Origin: Omnitrophica bacterium GWA2_41_15 | GTDB taxonomy: Bacteria; Omnitrophota; Gorgyraeia; Gygaellales; Profunditerraquicolaceae | Direction: 5' to 3' | Length of the DNA stretch: 53,497 bases | NCBI GenBank assembly: GCA_919901915.1 | Contig: CAKKQB010000026.1 | Location: 1 to 53,497 of the forward strand | Shown: positions 50,806 through 53,497 of the stretch, in pieces | How the letters are laid out: each line of letters starts with the position of its first letter | How positions within the stretch are numbered: position 1 is the stretch's first letter | Translations under genes and position numbers: made by a program | Notes under the pieces: model-generated | What the model was told of the DNA's origin: nothing | Database searches by the model: none | What the model saw: only the letters and a program-made list of their open reading frames with translations

Positions 50806-52242
50806 GTGATGTAGTCTTTATACACAGCCCTTTATTGCTTTATAAAAACGCGGATGAAAAAGCGCGGTTTAGAAGCCATGGCGGGGATGAAAAATCAATC
50901 TGCCCCCTTGGGGATACTTTATCTTGCCTCTTATCTTAAAAAATACGGTCATACGGTTAAAATCATTGATGTCGCGGCTGAAAATAAAACACTAGTAGAT
51001 ATAATAGAGATAATAAAAACGGAAAATCCTAAAATAATCGGCATCTCTTCCATGGCTACCAGTATTATGTCGGCAGTTAATCTCGCGAAGCACATAAAAG
51101 AGAGGTTCGGAGACAAATTCCAGATTGGCTTAGGAGGAGTTCATCTTTGCGTTGACCCGACATTCATTAACAGGTTTCCTGTATTTGATTTCGGCGTAAC
51201 AGGAGAAGGAGAAAAGACATTTGAAAAATTAGTCTGCCGGGCAAAGAAAGGCGAGAAGATAAGGGGACTGATACAGGGAGAAATAACTGAAGATCTCGAC
51301 GCATTACCTTTCCCCGCCAGAGAGATGATAGAGACAAGAATTTATTTAAGGGAAGAGCAGATGAATTTTGAAGTTCCGGCCGCAGGCATCTTAGGTTCGC
51401 GCGGGTGTCCATTTTTATGCGCTTTTTGCTGTATACCGGCTATAGGCCATAAAGTAAGAATCCGGTCAGCTAAAAACGTTGTGGATGAGATGGAACAGAT
51501 TTACGACCAATGCCGCGGCAGTTATAGTTTTGTGGATGATTGTTTTATCCTTAATAAAATTCGCATATTAGAGTTCTGTCAGGAAATTGTGGACTCTAAA
51601 ATGAAAGTTAAATTTATCGGTTCCACAAGGGCAAATACCCTGGACAGAGAAATTGTAAAGGCTTTAAGCAGGGCAGGGTGCACTGATCTTTATTTCGGGG
51701 TTGAATCCGGAAGCGAAAGAGTGCGTAACCAAATAATAAAGAAAAACCTTTCCAATAAACAGATAGCCGGCGCAATACGCCTTTGCCGGGAATACAGGAT
51801 AATGACTAACCTGTTTCTAATGGTGGGATTTCCCACGGAAACAAAAAGCGAGATGATGGAGACAGTCCGGATTGGAAAAAAAGTAAAAGCGGATATTATA
51901 GGCATACATATAACCATTCCGTCTCCGGGAACCGAAATTTTTCGTTACGCGGTAGATCATAAGATGATACCCGCTGACATAGTGGACAAGTATGCCCGTG
52001 GTGAGCTGGGCGACGGATTTAGAAATGCCTGGTCGCTTTTTGTCCCAGAGAACTTTACTCTCGCCGACCTGATAAATATAAAAAAAAAGGCATATATATC
52101 TTTTTATCTGGATATTGCATGGTGGATACGCAGAGTAAGAACATGGTTTTTAATATCCGGAAAATTTAAAGAAGATTTAAAGTTATTCAAAATAGCCTTC
52201 CACGTATTCAGGACAGGAGGCACTAAAGGACAGTTGTCGTAA
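50802..52242 (+). CDS. Radical SAM/B12-binding protein with an apparent frameshift
   Basis: ATG 50802 overlaps the previous stop and reads MSDVVFIHSPLLLYKNADEK, a proper family start. After SHGGDEKSIC it leaves frame within the run of five C at 50903-50907 and would stop at about 50940. Removing one C joins it to PLGILYLASYLKKYG, exactly the family motif, and to the open frame (50854-52242) with ILGSRGCPFLCAFCCIP (CxxxCxxC), FVDDCF and YFGVESGSERV. Either the gene is a recent pseudogene or the assembly has a homopolymer error; the downstream 462 residues are otherwise intact. Paralogue of the gene at 48399. Confidence 0.82.
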
Positions 52243-52333
52243 AAATGTAACGGGTAATAGAACAGAACCCGTGGAAGAGTTGCCTCTTGCCTGAAAAAAT
52301 GTACGGAAGCGACAACCTTGCCCACGTATTCAC

Positions 52334-52493
52334 GTAGAGACGAGGCAATCAGACTGTGTCACAATTGTTAAAAACTCGTCATTCCGGCGAAAGCCGGAAT
52401 CCAGGTTAATAACATCTCATGGATTCCGGATTAAAACATTCCGGAATGACGGTTTTTCTTAATTGCGACACAGTCTGAATGCCTCGTCTCTAC
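52334..52493. mobile_element. 130-bp MITE-like element inserted in the centre of a palindrome
   Basis: The outer arms GTAGAGACGAGGCA and complement equal the intact 29-bp palindrome at 4081. Its centre holds an element at 52349-52478 with inverted ends TCAGACTGTGTCACAATT and AATTGCGACACAGTCTGA (17 of 18 matching). Inside are CATTCCGGCGAAAGCCGGAA and related hairpins, so three repeat families are nested. The gap 52243-52652 holds no gene; it also contains ACGGGT/ACCCGT near 52250. Confidence 0.85.
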
Positions 52494-52566
52494 CAAAATC
52501 ATCACCATTACCAAAACCACTAGTTTTAGAGTCTAACCCCACTTTATATTATTTTAAAGATAATAC

Positions 52567-52595
52567 TTGACTTTGTTCCCCAGATGAGATACAAT
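52567..52595 (+). promoter_or_regulatory. Sigma-70-type promoter for the toxin-antitoxin pair
   Basis: TTGACT at 52567-52572 and TACAAT at 52590-52595 are 17 bases apart, 58 bases ahead of the antitoxin ATG. The leader contains AGGAGGG as ribosome site. Antitoxin autorepression at this site is expected from the family, but no clear operator palindrome is seen. Confidence 0.7.
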
Positions 52596-52652
52596 TTAAT
52601 TGAAGAAGACGCTAAGATAGCACATAAATAACAAATAGGAGGGAACTAAGCG

Positions 52653-52913
52653 ATGACCAAAACAGCAATGATAAGAGCCAGGACAGAACCACAATTAAAA
52701 AATAAAGTAGAAAAAATTTTTCATCTTTTGGGATTATCGTCAAGCGAGGCTATTAATTTATTTTTTAGGCAAGTAAGTTTACAAAAAGGCTTGCCATTTG
52801 AAGTAAAAATCCCCAACAACGTTACTGCCAAAGCAATAAAAGATGTAGAAAAACATCGCGGCTTAACTAAGTGTAAAGATGCCCAAGGTATGTTTAAAAA
52901 ATTAGGAATTTAA
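52653..52913 (+). CDS. RelB/DinJ-family antitoxin
   Basis: An 86-residue protein with an N-terminal ribbon-helix-helix start (TAMIRARTEPQLKNKVEKIF) and the LGLSSSEAINLFFRQVSLQKGLPFEV segment, which is the DinJ consensus. The C-terminal half would wrap the toxin. It should bind its own promoter as dimer and neutralise the downstream YafQ-like toxin. It has its own promoter and a strong ribosome site (AGGAGGG), and the toxin follows five bases later. Confidence 0.92.
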   Translation: MTKTAMIRARTEPQLKNKVEKIFHLLGLSSSEAINLFFRQVSLQKGLPFEVKIPNNVTAKAIKDVEKHRGLTKCKDAQGMFKKLGI

Positions 52914-52918
52914 ATATA

Positions 52919-53188
52919 ATGCTTAAGCCTATTTATACCAGGCAATTTAATAAAGACGTCAAACGTAGCCAAAAACGAGGTAAAGATTTAAAGATATTAA
53001 AAGAAATAATATTTCTTTTAATAAGAAAAAATAATCTCCCTGTTAAGAATAAAGACCATAAACTGGGAGGAAGTTTTAACGAATACAGAGAATGTCATAT
53101 AGAACCAGATTGGTTATTAATTTACAAAATAGAAACGGAAAATATATTTTTCGTGAGAACCGGAACGCATTCTGATTTATTTAAATAA
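52919..53188 (+). CDS. YafQ-family mRNA interferase toxin
   Basis: An 89-residue RelE-superfamily ribonuclease. It has KPIYTRQFNKDVKRSQKRG at the N-terminus, KDHKLGGSFNEYRECHIEPD with the H and D residues used by YafQ, WLLIYKI, and the terminal RTGTHSDLFK with the last catalytic histidine. Expected to cut ribosome-bound mRNA when freed from the antitoxin. Length and all visible key residues are intact, so the pair looks functional. It lies among mobile repeats near the window end. Confidence 0.93.
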   Translation: MLKPIYTRQFNKDVKRSQKRGKDLKILKEIIFLLIRKNNLPVKNKDHKLGGSFNEYRECHIEPDWLLIYKIETENIFFVRTGTHSDLFK

Positions 53189-53277
53189 TTAACATTAAAT
53201 TCCGGGAACAGCTGCCATATTTGTGGAATCTTTGTATAAAAAAGGGCTCTGGCTTGCCCTGCGAATTATCCAAATCA

Positions 53278-53337
53278 TCACATGGGACTGTTGCGGAATG
53301 ACGAAAAATGGCATTCCGCAACAGTCCCTCACATGGG
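53278..53337. mobile_element. Short palindromic element with 9-bp target duplication
   Basis: 17-base perfect arms GGGACTGTTGCGGAATG (53284-53300) and complement (53312-53328) enclose an 11-base spacer. TCACATGGG occurs directly on both sides (53278-53286 and 53329-53337). The arms plus spacer match the left end of the decayed IS near 28532. This looks like a MITE of the IS256-type element, for which 8-9 bp duplications are usual. Confidence 0.85.
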
Positions 53338-53497
53338 TCGTCACGTAGAGGCGGAACAAGCTCCGCCCAAAAAAAAATCGAATCTTCCTTTCGGGACGGA
53401 TGAATAAGTATTTTCTTTTTCGGAATCAAAATGCGGTGTATCGAGACAAATGTCTTGAGCAGCTAATTTTTAGGGTTTTTAGGGAGGGTTTTTAGGG
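53338..53497. other. Gene-free window end with repeats
   Basis: Contains a GGCGGAACAAGCTCCGCC hairpin near 53351 and a terminal run of TTTTTAGGG units (53469-53497). No convincing coding frame; the minus-strand frame 53181-53429 is built on the repeats. Confidence 0.6.

Noticed and set aside
53181-53429. Minus-strand 82-codon frame at the window end
   Set aside because: Spans the palindromic element and hairpins; composition is repeat-derived with no recognisable domain.

Overview
The window is a stretch of bacterial chromosome from an AT-rich, probably uncultured lineage. Nearly all genes lie on the + strand and many are coupled by 1-4 base overlaps of the ATGA or TAATG type. An Omnitrophota-like (candidate phylum) origin is my inference from the mix of bacterial housekeeping genes, a eukaryote-type single-chain glycyl-tRNA synthetase, PPDK, a short Mfd and many palindromic repeats. 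It was not tested by phylogeny.

1-11.5 kb is a housekeeping block: a compact mfd, a SurA-like periplasmic protein, pdxA, ksgA, ftsH, folP, cdaA, a tiny CdaR remnant, pdxJ, acpS and nnrD. 11.1-13.9 kb holds a PD-(D/E)XK nuclease of the homing-endonuclease type beside tRNA-Thr and tRNA-Tyr, then tRNA-Gly, a PilZ-GpsA fusion, tRNA-Pro and a second PilZ gene. 13.9-21.7 kb is an amino-acid block (hom, thrC, an apgM homologue, lysC with an internal beta-subunit start, citramalate synthase) interrupted by coaB and two gene remnants. 21.8-35.7 kb carries valS, nadC, uvrB, coaX, a decayed IS, glyS, ppdK, a sigma factor, tRNA-Arg, a PHP hydrolase and a lipoprotein.

35.9-52.2 kb is a surface-polysaccharide region: an RmlD-like reductase, an RmlB-like dehydratase interrupted by an intein, a SemiSWEET transporter, glycosyltransferases, methyltransferases and two radical SAM/B12 proteins. 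Its core is a set for a CDP-linked branched 3,6-dideoxy sugar (RfbF, SDR reductase, YerE-like ThDP enzyme, RfbH dehydrase), which resembles yersiniose biosynthesis. A DinJ-YafQ toxin-antitoxin pair follows, and the window ends in repeats.

The most unusual layer is repetitive DNA. A family of 7-bp-period arrays, many built on an ACGC/GCGT core, sits in frame inside conserved enzymes (mfd, pdxA, folP, nnrD, thrC, valS, nadC). The same family sits between genes as inverted heptamer hairpins directly ahead of start codons. Separate families of palindromes and MITE-like elements supply stop codons or protein tails (uvrB, coaX) and are nested into each other near 52.4 kb.
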